A stretch of 64,000 nucleotides of DNA. It comes from Parvularcula sp. BBD 1991-13. GTDB lineage: Bacteria > Pseudomonadota > Alphaproteobacteria > Caulobacterales > Parvularculaceae. The notes beneath the pieces were generated by a model that was not told where the DNA came from, searched no databases, and was given only the letters and a program-made list of their open reading frames with translations. Shown piece after piece: positions 34,910-43,032 of this stretch; within the stretch, counting starts at the first letter, position 1, and every line of letters starts with the position of its first letter. A program made the translations under genes and the position numbers. The stretch lies in the NCBI GenBank assembly GCA_001657385.1, contig LYSZ01000003.1, positions 485,341-549,340 on the forward strand, in the 5' to 3' direction.

Positions 34910-36154
34910 TCAGCGACCTGAAATCAGCGATTTGAGATCGAATGAGGGATCGGCGACAGCCGCCGGCGTCGCCGCCGCGCCGGTCGCGATAATCTTCCGC
35001 GCGATCATGTGATCGGCCGGCCTGTTTACCGAATCCACCGCGAGCAGGGTCTCTCCCCTGAAGTAAAACACCGAGAACGCCTTGTCGTCGATGGCGCCGC
35101 GGACGATTTCACGGTCAGCGCGGCCGGGGCCGATCCCGACGGTCTGCAACTTGACGTCGTACTGATCCGACCAGAACCACGGCGCCTGGTCGTAGGGCGA
35201 CGGCGCGCCGCAAATCGCCGCGGCGGCGGTCTTGGCCTGTTCCAGCGCGTTGTGCACGGATTCGAGCCGCACCGGTTCGCCGAGATAGGCGCAGGGATGG
35301 CGCGTGCAGTCGCCGACGGCGTAAATCGCCGGGTCCTGCGTGCGGGTGCAGTCATCCACGACGACGCCGTCGTCGACGGCGAGGCCCGCCGCCTCGGCAA
35401 TCTCCGCATTCGGAACAACCCCGACCCCGATCACCGCCAGGTCGCAGGCCAGGCGCGATCCGTCGGCGAGGCGCGCCGCCTCGACCCGATCCTCGCCGTC
35501 GAAGCCCGCCAGCGCCGCGTGCAGGCGGATGTCCACGCCGTTGGCCCGGTGCAGGTCTTCGAAAAAGTGCGAAATCGTCTCGCCCGCGACCCGCGACATG
35601 ACCCGCCCGGCGGCCTCCAGCACCGTCACCCGCGCCCCCAGTTTCGCCGCGACCGCGGCGACCTCAAGGCCGATATAGCCGGCGCCGACAATGACGAGAT
35701 CGGCGCCCGCGCCGAGCCGCGGGCGCAGCGCGTCCACATCGGCGATGTCGCGAAGATAGCCGACGCCCGGAAGATCGGCGCCGGGAACCTTCAGCCGGCG
35801 CACCCGCGCGCCGGTGGCGATAACGAGGCAATCATAGTCGATTGCGGAACCGTCCTCGAACGCGACGGACTTTTCCGCCCGGTCGATCCGCGTTGCGCGC
35901 GCGCCGAGACGCAGGTCGATGCGTTCCTTGTCGTAGAAGGCGGCGGGTTTCAGGAACAGCCGCTCCGCCGCCAGCTCTCCGGCCAGGAACGCTTTCGACA
36001 GCGGCGGGCGCTGGTAAGGGGGATACGCCTCCTCGCCGGCGATGACGATGTCGCCGCGCCACCCCTTCTGGCGCAGGCTCGCGGCGCACTGGCCGGCCGC
36101 ATGACCGCCGCCAATGATCAGCACTTTCTCGGTCGCGTCCAATGTCTCGGCCAC
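34910..36154 (-). CDS. FAD-dependent ferredoxin/rubredoxin reductase of oxygenase systems
   Basis: A 414-aa flavoprotein with the FAD site IIGGGHAAGQCAASL, the NAD site VIVGAGYIGLEVAAVAAKLG and the second FAD motif YAVGDCTRHP. LESVHNALEQAKTAA is typical of reductases that serve Rieske oxygenases and P450s (BphA4/PdR type). It transfers electrons from NAD(P)H to a 2Fe-2S ferredoxin. A Rieske ferredoxin is encoded 2.4 kb away and three Rieske oxygenases follow, so I infer that it powers them. It is 37 bp downstream of an SDR gene on the same strand. Confidence 0.93.
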   Translation of the reverse strand: MAETLDATEKVLIIGGGHAAGQCAASLRQKGWRGDIVIAGEEAYPPYQRPPLSKAFLAGELAAERLFLKPAAFYDKERIDLRLGARATRIDRAEKSVAFEDGSAIDYDCLVIATGARVRRLKVPGADLPGVGYLRDIADVDALRPRLGAGADLVIVGAGYIGLEVAAVAAKLGARVTVLEAAGRVMSRVAGETISHFFEDLHRANGVDIRLHAALAGFDGEDRVEAARLADGSRLACDLAVIGVGVVPNAEIAEAAGLAVDDGVVVDDCTRTQDPAIYAVGDCTRHPCAYLGEPVRLESVHNALEQAKTAAAAICGAPSPYDQAPWFWSDQYDVKLQTVGIGPGRADREIVRGAIDDKAFSVFYFRGETLLAVDSVNRPADHMIARKIIATGAAATPAAVADPSFDLKSLISGR

Positions 36155-36191
36155 TCCACGCTCGCTTTCCGTTGCGGCGGCCGGTCGCCGC

Positions 36192-36941
36192 CTACTTCAC
36201 CTTCGCGAGAAACCCGCCGTCGATGGTCAGTCCGTGACCGGTAATAAAGGCGGCGTCGTCGGATGCAAGAAAAAGCGCGCCCTTGGCGATGTCTTCCGGC
36301 ATGCCCATCTGCGGCAGCACGGAAAAGCTTTCGAACAGGGCTTTGGTGTCGGGATCGTCCATCAGGGGGCGCGTCATGCCCGTCAGGATCGCGCCGGGAT
36401 TGATGTAGTTCGCGGTGATGTTGTCCGGCCCCAGTTCCACCGCAAGGGTCTTGGTCAGGCCGGCGACGCCGTGCTTGGAGGCCGCGTAAGCGGCGAGCCC
36501 GGGCGCGGTGACCACGGCGTTGATGGACGCGACGTTGATGATGCGCCCGCCGCCGCGCTTGCGCATTTCGGGGATCGCCCGCTGGCACAGGAAAAACATG
36601 GCGTTGAGGTTGACGTCCATGGTGCGCCGCCAGTTGTCCGCGCGCATGATGTCGGCCGTTTCGTAATCGACGACGCCGGCGTTGTTGGCGAGGATGTCGA
36701 GGCCGCCGAAGGCGCCGACCGCGGCGCCGACGATGCGCTCGGCGGCGCCCTCGCCGGTGATGTCGGCGGCGAGGGTCTTCACCTTGTCGCCAAGCCCGCC
36801 GCAGTCCGCCTCCAGCTTTTCCGCATTGATGTCGACCGCCAGGACGCTCGCCCCTTCGGCGGCGAACAGCTTGACCTCCGCCTCGCCCATGCCGTCGGCG
36901 GCCCCGGTGACGATGGCGATCTTGTTTTCCAGTCGCGCCAT
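36192..36941 (-). CDS. SDR-family oxidoreductase
   Basis: A 249-aa classical short-chain dehydrogenase. Motifs are TGAADGMGEA (cofactor), NNAG, and the catalytic YAASKHG with an upstream Ser (NVASIN). DIN after the second strand suggests NAD(H). The C terminus is GLTIDGGF. It probably oxidises an alcohol formed in the same catabolic region. It is in one run with the ThuA-like gene and the reductase. The substrate is unknown. Confidence 0.92.
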   Translation of the reverse strand: MARLENKIAIVTGAADGMGEAEVKLFAAEGASVLAVDINAEKLEADCGGLGDKVKTLAADITGEGAAERIVGAAVGAFGGLDILANNAGVVDYETADIMRADNWRRTMDVNLNAMFFLCQRAIPEMRKRGGGRIINVASINAVVTAPGLAAYAASKHGVAGLTKTLAVELGPDNITANYINPGAILTGMTRPLMDDPDTKALFESFSVLPQMGMPEDIAKGALFLASDDAAFITGHGLTIDGGFLAKVK

Positions 36942-36971
36942 GATTTCCTCCTGTTCTGTGTTGAAGCCTCG

Positions 36972-37721
36972 TTAAAGCTCGCCCTTTGCCCAGCGCAGAC
37001 CGCGCCGCAAAATCTCCATATACGGAGCGATCTCCCACGCGCCCTTTTCGACCTCGGGATAATAGTCGATCAGCGGCTCCATGTCGTAATGGCCGCGGCG
37101 ATGGCCGAGGGTGAAGTAAACGATCTCCCCGGCGCCGACCTTCTTGCGGTAGAGGACGGGGTGTCGTTCGCCTTCGGGCCAGTCCCGCTCGACAAAGCCG
37201 CGCGCGGCCCCTTGCGCCGGCGCGTCCATCAGAACGTCGACCTCGCCGAAGAGACGCATGTAATAAAGCTCGTCGCCCCCTTCGACAACGAAATCACCAA
37301 CGCCTTCCGTCAGCGGATCGTCCGGTTTGACAACGGATACCGTGTACGGCGCAATCGGCGGATGGGCCGCGAACTGGCTGCCGAGAAGCGCCATGAACCC
37401 GGTATCGTCCCGGGGCGCGTACCAGCGCCCTTTCTCGTTCTGCGCCAGGATGGAATTGGTGCCGTGAAGCGCCAGCCAGCGCCCTCCCCGCTCCAGAAAG
37501 GCGCGAAGCGCCGCGACCTCGCCCGGCGCCGGCGTCACGTTGCAGGTATAGGTGACGAGGAATTGCGCGCGGGCGAGATCGTCCAGCGCGGCGTAATCCG
37601 ACGCCGTCGTCGCGCGGACTTCCGGGTGCTCGGCCAGGAGCGTCAGGAGCGATGCGCGCGCATAATCGATGTCATGATACTGACCGCCTGAAATCAAATG
37701 CGCGCGAATCGCCTGTTTCAT
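36972..37721 (-). CDS. ThuA-like domain protein
   Basis: A 249-aa protein of the glutamine-amidotransferase-like ThuA fold. It shows LVTYTC, LRAFLERGGRWLALHGTN, and LGHRRGHYDMEPL near the C terminus. ThuA-like proteins occur in sugar and other catabolic operons and mostly lack a defined reaction. It lies 30 bp upstream of the SDR and 30 bp downstream of a small exported protein, all on the same strand. Confidence 0.85.
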   Translation of the reverse strand: MKQAIRAHLISGGQYHDIDYARASLLTLLAEHPEVRATTASDYAALDDLARAQFLVTYTCNVTPAPGEVAALRAFLERGGRWLALHGTNSILAQNEKGRWYAPRDDTGFMALLGSQFAAHPPIAPYTVSVVKPDDPLTEGVGDFVVEGGDELYYMRLFGEVDVLMDAPAQGAARGFVERDWPEGERHPVLYRKKVGAGEIVYFTLGHRRGHYDMEPLIDYYPEVEKGAWEIAPYMEILRRGLRWAKGEL

Positions 37722-37751
37722 GGATTTTTCTCTATTTCCGGCGCCGGGGCG

Positions 37752-38078
37752 CTATTGGATCGAAATGGTCACGTCGTTGCCGAAGGCGTCCTTGCCTTGC
37801 CAGCTGTCGCCGACGCCCTTGCCGTCCGCCAGCGTCGTGCAGCCCTCGTCGCCGGCCTCGGTCTTGATGCAGAGCCGGTCGCCGTCGATGGTCCAGGTCC
37901 CGCCCCCGGCGACATCGGTGGTATACGATCCGTCTTCGGCGTATGTCGCCTTCACCGCCGAACCGTCGGCGTAGGCGTAAGTGACCGTGGCGCCCACCAT
38001 GGCCTCCATGGTGTCGTTGGCCGAGGCGCCGCCGGCGGCGAGCGCGAGGGCGAAAATCAGAGAAACCGTCTTTTTCAT
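37752..38078 (-). CDS. Small periplasmic protein of unknown function
   Basis: A 108-aa protein with a clear signal peptide (MKKTVSLIFALALAAGGASA), followed by a beta-rich domain containing TWTIDGDRLCIKTEAGDEGC, with two Cys that could form a disulfide. An AGGAG ribosome-binding site precedes the ATG at 38078, ruling out the longer frame. It resembles small META/lipocalin-like exported domains. No specific family is claimed. Confidence 0.75.
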   Translation of the reverse strand: MKKTVSLIFALALAAGGASANDTMEAMVGATVTYAYADGSAVKATYAEDGSYTTDVAGGGTWTIDGDRLCIKTEAGDEGCTTLADGKGVGDSWQGKDAFGNDVTISIQ

Positions 38079-38132
38079 GATGCAAAGCTCCTGTAAGGAT
38101 GAAAACGAACGCAACTGAAACCGGCTGATGAG

Positions 38133-38603
38133 ATGAGACCGTACGAAGCGCTTGAAATCGGCGAGAAAGCCGCATCCGACCCGATGACCGTGGACCGGGA
38201 CGACATGCTCGACTTCGCCGCGAAATACGACCCGCAATGGTTCCATGCCGACCCGGACGCGGCCCGGCAATCGGTTTTCGGCGAGGTTGTCGCCAGCGGC
38301 GTCTATACCGCGGCGCTGTGGCGCAAGCTCGATCATACGATCAACGGCGACGTCGACTTCATCTGCGGGGTCGCCTGGGAGGACGTCCGCTGGCCGAAGG
38401 CCGTGCGCGCCGGAGACCGGCTGCGCGCGACGTCGGAAGTCGTGGAAAAACGCCCCTCCGGATCGGACCCGTCGCGGGGCGTCGTCGTTTATCTTTACAA
38501 GCTGATCAATCAGCATGGGGAATGCGTCTTTTCCTGCCGCAGCATCAACCTGGTGCGCCGGAGAGAGGCGGCGCCCGTCAGTCATTCGGATGCGGACGAA
38601 TGA
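38133..38603 (+). CDS. MaoC-like (R)-hydratase/dehydratase
   Basis: A 156-aa hotdog-fold protein. The hydratase-2 signature lies in DFAAKYDPQWFHADPDAA (Asp and His of the active site), followed by GEVVASGVYTAALWRK. It hydrates an enoyl-CoA or dehydrates a hydroxyacyl-CoA. It is the only plus-strand gene in a minus-strand stretch, and its 3' end overlaps the Rieske ferredoxin tail to tail by 26 bp. Confidence 0.9.
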   Translation: MRPYEALEIGEKAASDPMTVDRDDMLDFAAKYDPQWFHADPDAARQSVFGEVVASGVYTAALWRKLDHTINGDVDFICGVAWEDVRWPKAVRAGDRLRATSEVVEKRPSGSDPSRGVVVYLYKLINQHGECVFSCRSINLVRRREAAPVSHSDADE

Positions 38604-38901
38604 GAATGTCGTCTCCCTCGCGCCTGAGGGGAAAGGTTTTGACCGGCTTGTCCGTCAACTGCCCGATCGGCGCTCCGTCCTTGAGACTGAAACGCTGCCC
38701 GTGCAGCGGGCAGAAAATGTAACAGCCCCGGATCTTCCCCCCCTCCATCTCGGTCAGTTGATGCGTGCAAAGATTTTCAATGGCGAAAAACCCTTCCCGC
38801 GTATGACAGATCAGGACGTCGTAATCGCCGACCCTGAAAGCCCTGTTCGCGTTCTCGCCGATATCCGCCGCCGCGGCCACCCTGACAAAACCGTCCGACA
38901 T
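38578..38901 (-). CDS. Rieske-type [2Fe-2S] ferredoxin
   Basis: A 107-aa Rieske ferredoxin. Cluster ligands are Cys45 and His47 in CTH, and Cys64 and His67 in CPLH. It carries electrons from a flavoprotein reductase to an oxygenase. It lies 14 bp after the acyl-CoA dehydrogenase gene, presumably in the same operon and under the operator at 40150. No other ferredoxin is seen in the window, so it may serve all three oxygenases. Confidence 0.95.
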   Translation of the reverse strand: MSDGFVRVAAAADIGENANRAFRVGDYDVLICHTREGFFAIENLCTHQLTEMEGGKIRGCYIFCPLHGQRFSLKDGAPIGQLTDKPVKTFPLRREGDDILIRPHPND

Positions 38902-38915
38902 GAGGCTCTTCGCGC

Positions 38916-40076
38916 CTATTTCCGCTGGTCGAATCGCCGCCCGACCATGGCCGAGGCGATGTTGACTTTCTGGATGTCGATGGCGCCGCCGGCGATGCCC
39001 CAGCCCCAGGCGTCGCGCAACCGCCGCTCCATGCCGTATTCGCGCGAATAGCCGTATGCGCCCATGAGTTGCACGGCGGCGCCGGTCACTTCCCGCGCGA
39101 TCTCGTTGGCGTAACATTTGGCCACGGACGAATCGAGAATGCTGGGCAATCCGTGCTCGGCGTTGCAGGCGACGCGATGGATCAACAGCCGCGCGCCCTC
39201 AACCTTGATCTGCATCTCCGCGAGACGAAGCTGGACCGCCTGGAATTCAACGATCGGCTTGCCGAACTGCTGGCGCTCCTGCACGTAATCGAGCACCTGC
39301 TCCAGCGCGCCCGACGCCTGGCCCAGCGCCATGGTGGCGTTGCCGCAGCGTTCGAGGTCGAACGCTTCCATCAGTTTCTTGAACCCGCCGGCGGGCACGA
39401 CGATGTTCTCCGCCGGCACTTCCGCATCGTCGAAAAAGATGTCGCTAGACGGCACGCCGCGGAAGCCCATGAGGTTTTCCGGCGGGCCGAAGCTGACGCC
39501 GGGCGCGTCCTTCTCCACGTAAACCGCGCCGATGCCGCGCGCGCCGGGGTCATCGGACATTCGACAGTACACGACATACCCGTCCGCGTGCCCGCCGCCG
39601 GAACACCACCGCTTCATGCCGTTGATGACGACCGTGTCGCCGCGCTGCACGGCCCGGGTCTTCAAATCGGTGAGCGCGGACCCGGCGTCCGGCTCGGACA
39701 TGGCGATTGCGACCACCGCGTCGCCAGAACACACCGCCGGGATGACCCGCTGTTTCAACGCTTCCGCGCCGAAATGCTCGATGGCGCGCACCGGACCGAC
39801 GCAGGATTCGAAAATTGGAAAGGCGACCGCGGAGGAAATCTTGGCGAATTCCTCCAGGATCAGAAGCGCCTCGATATTGCCGAGCCCGAGCCCGCCATAT
39901 TCCTCCGGCACGTTGACGCCGAGAAAGCCAAGCGCCGCGTACTTCCTGATGAGATCGTGCGGCGGCGGCGCGGCGTTTTCCTCGCAACGCTGCGCGATTT
40001 CCGGCAGTTCCGCCTGCGCGAAAGCGCGCGCCGCGTCGCGCAATTCCACCTGTTGATCCGTCAGCCTGAAGTCCAT
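38916..40076 (-). CDS. Acyl-CoA dehydrogenase
   Basis: A 386-aa FAD-dependent acyl-CoA dehydrogenase with AIAMSEPDAGSALTDLKTRA, INGMKRWCSGGGHAD and the C-terminal GAYGYSREYGMERRLRDAWG. The usual catalytic base is Glu in the 'YGMERxxRDA' neighbourhood or at about residue 370. I did not fix which. The frame is open to 40157, but the ATG at 40076 begins the standard MDFRLTDQQ. It is divergent from a CoA-transferase, with a shared operator between them. Confidence 0.94.
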   Translation of the reverse strand: MDFRLTDQQVELRDAARAFAQAELPEIAQRCEENAAPPPHDLIRKYAALGFLGVNVPEEYGGLGLGNIEALLILEEFAKISSAVAFPIFESCVGPVRAIEHFGAEALKQRVIPAVCSGDAVVAIAMSEPDAGSALTDLKTRAVQRGDTVVINGMKRWCSGGGHADGYVVYCRMSDDPGARGIGAVYVEKDAPGVSFGPPENLMGFRGVPSSDIFFDDAEVPAENIVVPAGGFKKLMEAFDLERCGNATMALGQASGALEQVLDYVQERQQFGKPIVEFQAVQLRLAEMQIKVEGARLLIHRVACNAEHGLPSILDSSVAKCYANEIAREVTGAAVQLMGAYGYSREYGMERRLRDAWGWGIAGGAIDIQKVNIASAMVGRRFDQRK

Positions 40077-40149
40077 CGGCGTTCCGTCCTCATGCCCAGT
40101 TTTTTCCCGCCAGCCTATCGGGGACGGCGCGTCTTGCCAATACGAAAAA

Positions 40150-40163
40150 ACAGACATGATTGT
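40150..40163. promoter_or_regulatory. Operator A of the palindromic regulon motif
   Basis: ACAGACATGATTGT lies between the divergent acyl-CoA dehydrogenase/ferredoxin and CoA-transferase genes. It is a two-mismatch variant of the perfect palindrome ACAATCATGATTGT. A T-tract follows on the plus-strand side and an A-tract precedes it. Confidence 0.75.
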
Positions 40164-40254
40164 TTTTATTTTGCCGACGCGGTAAGCTCGGCGCCCGCCG
40201 AACAGGAAGCCCGAGAAGCCTGATCAGCGGGCTGAACGGCCAGGGAGCGCGAGC

Positions 40255-41454
40255 GTGAAAAGACTTCTCGAAGGGGTTCGGGTGCTGGATGTCGGCCGCT
40301 ATGTGGCCGGTCCCTATTGTGCGACGCTGCTCGGCTATCTGGGTGCGGAGGTGGTGCGGGTGGAGCGCCGCGAGGGCGGCGAGGACCGTTACATCGCCCC
40401 GCTGTTCGAGCGCGAGAACGGAGCGCCCGGCGAGGGCGGGCTGTTCATGCAGACCGGCTGCGGCAAGAAGTCCGTCGCCCTCGACCTGTCCCGGACCGAG
40501 GGCCGCGAGGCGCTCTCGCGCCTCGCCCGCAGCGCCGACATTGTCGTCGCCAACCTCCCCCCCAAGGCGCTCGCAAGGCTTGGCCTCGACTGGCCTTCCT
40601 TTTCAGCGGCCAACCCACGCGGCGTCCTCGTCACGCAGACCAGCTTCGGCGCGCGCGGACCCGACCGGGACAAGGGCGGCTTCGACGGCGTCGCCCAGGC
40701 CATGTCGGGCGCCATGCACCTGACCGGCGAGCCGGGGCGCCCGGTCAAGGCCGGCGCGCCTTACGTGGACTTTTCAACGGCGGTGTTTTCCGCGCTCGGC
40801 GCCCTCGCCGCCCTGATGCACCGGGAACGGACAGGTCGGGGGCAGCATGTGGAGACGAGCCTTCTCGGCACCGCGCTCGCGGTCATGAACGCACACCTCG
40901 CCGAACAGGCGGTGACGCAAAAAAACCGGCCGGGGACGGGCAACAGGGTGCAGACCTCCGCGCCGTCGGACGTCTTTCCCGTCAGGGACGGGCACATCCT
41001 TGTGCACACGGTGGGCGACGGCCTGTTCCGGCGGTGGGCGACCATGGTCGGCCGCCCGGATCTGGCGGACGATCCCCGCTACCAGGGCGACCAGGCGCGC
41101 GGCGACCATCGCGACGCGCTCTGCGCCGTGATGGCCGATTGGTGTGCGGACAAAACGCAAGGCGAGGCCCTGGCCGCCCTGGAGGCGGCCGGCGTTCCTT
41201 CCGGCCCGGTGCTGAGCATGCAGGAAGCCCTCGACAATCCGCAGACGGACGCCATGGCGTTTTTCAAGGAAGTACTGTTTCCGGGCGCCCCGGCGCCAGC
41301 GCCGGCGGCCGACCTGCCCATCGGTTTTTCCGACATCGACGCCGGACTGACGGGGCGCCCGCCCCTGCTCGGAGAGCACACCGAAGAGGTGCTGCGCGGG
41401 ATCGGCTATGGCGACGCGGAGATCGAGGCGCTGAAAAGGGACAAGGTGATTTGA
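40255..41454 (+). CDS. CaiB/BaiF (family III) CoA-transferase
   Basis: A 399-aa family III CoA-transferase starting at GTG. It shows GVRVLDVGRYVAGPYCATLLGYLGAEVVRVE, VANLPPKALARLGLD, FGARGPDRDKGGFDGVAQAMSG, and the VDFSTAVFSALGALAALMHRE helix that carries the catalytic Asp. It moves CoA from a donor thioester to a carboxylic acid. The divergent position next to an acyl-CoA dehydrogenase suggests activation of the pathway acid before dehydrogenation. Confidence 0.93.
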   Translation: MKRLLEGVRVLDVGRYVAGPYCATLLGYLGAEVVRVERREGGEDRYIAPLFERENGAPGEGGLFMQTGCGKKSVALDLSRTEGREALSRLARSADIVVANLPPKALARLGLDWPSFSAANPRGVLVTQTSFGARGPDRDKGGFDGVAQAMSGAMHLTGEPGRPVKAGAPYVDFSTAVFSALGALAALMHRERTGRGQHVETSLLGTALAVMNAHLAEQAVTQKNRPGTGNRVQTSAPSDVFPVRDGHILVHTVGDGLFRRWATMVGRPDLADDPRYQGDQARGDHRDALCAVMADWCADKTQGEALAALEAAGVPSGPVLSMQEALDNPQTDAMAFFKEVLFPGAPAPAPAADLPIGFSDIDAGLTGRPPLLGEHTEEVLRGIGYGDAEIEALKRDKVI

Positions 41455-41496
41455 TCCCCCCGCGGCCGCGCGCGGCGGGCGGCAATGGCGGTCCCG

Positions 41497-41577
41497 CCCA
41501 GACGTCGCCCCCAGACGCCGCCCCCAGACGCAGCCGATCGGACGCCGCCGATCGGACGCCGCCGACCAGACGCAGCC
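41497..41577. repeat. Six-unit 13/14-bp tandem repeat
   Basis: Three 13-bp units CCCAGACGxxGCC are followed by three 14-bp units GAxCxGACGCxGCC. The units share a CAGACGC/CGGACGC core. It sits just after the CoA-transferase stop. No hairpin terminator is evident. Confidence 0.8.
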
Positions 41578-41695
41578 CATGGTGGCTGAAGAGTTGACCC
41601 CGGTTATAGAAAATTTCTTATTTTCAAATACTTAACCGCCATCCCCTCAAGGCGCGGCCCGCCGCCGGGCGGCGCTGGCGGCGAACAAGTTAAAA

Positions 41696-41709
41696 ACAAT
41701 CATGTCTGT
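41696..41709 (+). promoter_or_regulatory. Operator B of the palindromic regulon motif
   Basis: ACAATCATGTCTGT, the exact reverse complement of operator A, lies just before the predicted -35 of the Rieske/KS-DUF35/thiolase operon. Confidence 0.78.
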
Positions 41710-41781
41710 TTTTCTTTTCAAGGCGGCGGGGGCGTGATAGATTCAACGTCATGCCAGAAATGCAACTGAGAGACGACGGTG

Positions 41782-43017
41782 ATGGACGCGCAGACTGTTG
41801 AGAAAATCAAAGCCGGCATGGATTACGAAAAAACGCGCAACGGGCCGCCGGACGGGTTTCCCGCCCTGCCCCCGATCCCGAGCGCACGCTATGTGGACGA
41901 GGATTTCAACACCCTGGAGCGCGACCGCCTGTGGAAGCGAAGCTGGGTCTACGCCTGTCACAGCGACGAGTTGCCCGAACCGGGCAGCTATGTCCTGTGG
42001 GACAAGCTCGGCTCGCCCATCCTGCTGATCCGCGGCAAGGACGGCGCGGTCCGCGCCTTCTACAACACCTGCCGTCACCGCGGCGCCCCGCTGGTGAAGG
42101 ACCGGTCGGGCCGGCGCAATCTGTTCGTATGCGGTTATCACGGCTGGAGCTACGATCACGAAGGCAATCTCATCGCCGTTCGCGACGAGCGCGATTTCCC
42201 GGATTTCGACAAGTCCTGCCTCGGCCTCATTCCGGTGCGGTGCGAGAATCTGGGGAACTGGCACTTTGTCAACTGCGACGACGACGCCGAGCCGCTGCTC
42301 GACTTTCTCGGCCCGGTCGCGGACGCCATGGCGGAATTCCAGCCCGACGCGATCAGGCTCGCCCACAAGGCCGAGTACGAGATCGAGTGCAATGTGAAGG
42401 TCTTGCTCGACGCCTTTCTGGAAACCTATCACCTGAAATCGATTCATCAGCAGACGGTGGATCGCTTCCTCGACCATCTCGGCACCACGATCGAACTTTG
42501 GCCGAACGGGCATTCGCGCATGGTGACGCCGAACCGCCATCCGGAATGGCAGGACCCGGGCGTCGCCGGCCTTCCCGAGACGGAAACCGTGGGCGAGATC
42601 GCCCGCGACAACAATGTCTCGCTCAACATCTATCCCAACATCGTCTGCCCGCCCTCGCCGACCGGCATGCCGTTCATCATCTTCTGGCCGAAGACGATCA
42701 ACACCATGCGGCTTGAGTGCATCTGGTTTTCGCCGGACTGGGGCGACGGTCCGCTCCCGGACATCTGGGAAACGCGGATCGCCAATTTCGAAAGAATTCT
42801 TGAAGAAGACACCCAGTTCGCGCCGCAGATTCAGCAATCCGTCGAATCGGACGGCTTCAAGGGCATTCCCCTTTCCTACCAGGAGCGAAGGATTTACCAC
42901 TGGCACGAGGAACTGGACCGGCGGATCGGCGAGGCCGGCCTTGACGACGCGGTGAAAGTCGAACCGGTGCTCGCTCCTTACGTGGAAACGCCAAACGCCC
43001 GCGACGCCGCGGAATAG
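41782..43017 (+). CDS. Rieske non-heme iron oxygenase, alpha subunit (1)
   Basis: A 411-aa ring-hydroxylating-type oxygenase. The Rieske ligands are Cys97/His99 in CRHRG and Cys117/His120 in CGYHGW. The mononuclear iron ligands are in ETYHLKSIH. There is no beta subunit gene nearby, so a homotrimer is likely. A GTG at 41779 directly precedes the ATG chosen. It heads an operon with the KS-DUF35 fusion, thiolase, SDR and CMD genes. I infer that it inserts oxygen early in breakdown of the regulon substrate. The substrate is unknown. Confidence 0.93.
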   Translation: MDAQTVEKIKAGMDYEKTRNGPPDGFPALPPIPSARYVDEDFNTLERDRLWKRSWVYACHSDELPEPGSYVLWDKLGSPILLIRGKDGAVRAFYNTCRHRGAPLVKDRSGRRNLFVCGYHGWSYDHEGNLIAVRDERDFPDFDKSCLGLIPVRCENLGNWHFVNCDDDAEPLLDFLGPVADAMAEFQPDAIRLAHKAEYEIECNVKVLLDAFLETYHLKSIHQQTVDRFLDHLGTTIELWPNGHSRMVTPNRHPEWQDPGVAGLPETETVGEIARDNNVSLNIYPNIVCPPSPTGMPFIIFWPKTINTMRLECIWFSPDWGDGPLPDIWETRIANFERILEEDTQFAPQIQQSVESDGFKGIPLSYQERRIYHWHEELDRRIGEAGLDDAVKVEPVLAPYVETPNARDAAE

Positions 43018-43032
43018 TCTGGACAGGGACGG

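Larger units (their letters stand above)
41455..41778. other. Non-coding region with tandem repeats and promoter of the Rieske operon
   Basis: This 324-bp gap holds a six-unit 13/14-bp repeat array (41497-41577), an AT-rich stretch near 41605-41635, operator B (41696) and a likely promoter (TTTTCA, 17 bp, TAGATT ending at 41743) 38 bp before the Rieske gene. No gene is seen. Confidence 0.6.

Noticed and set aside
41497-41577. Possible CRISPR array
   Set aside because: The units are contiguous 13/14-bp repeats without unique spacers, and there are no cas genes.
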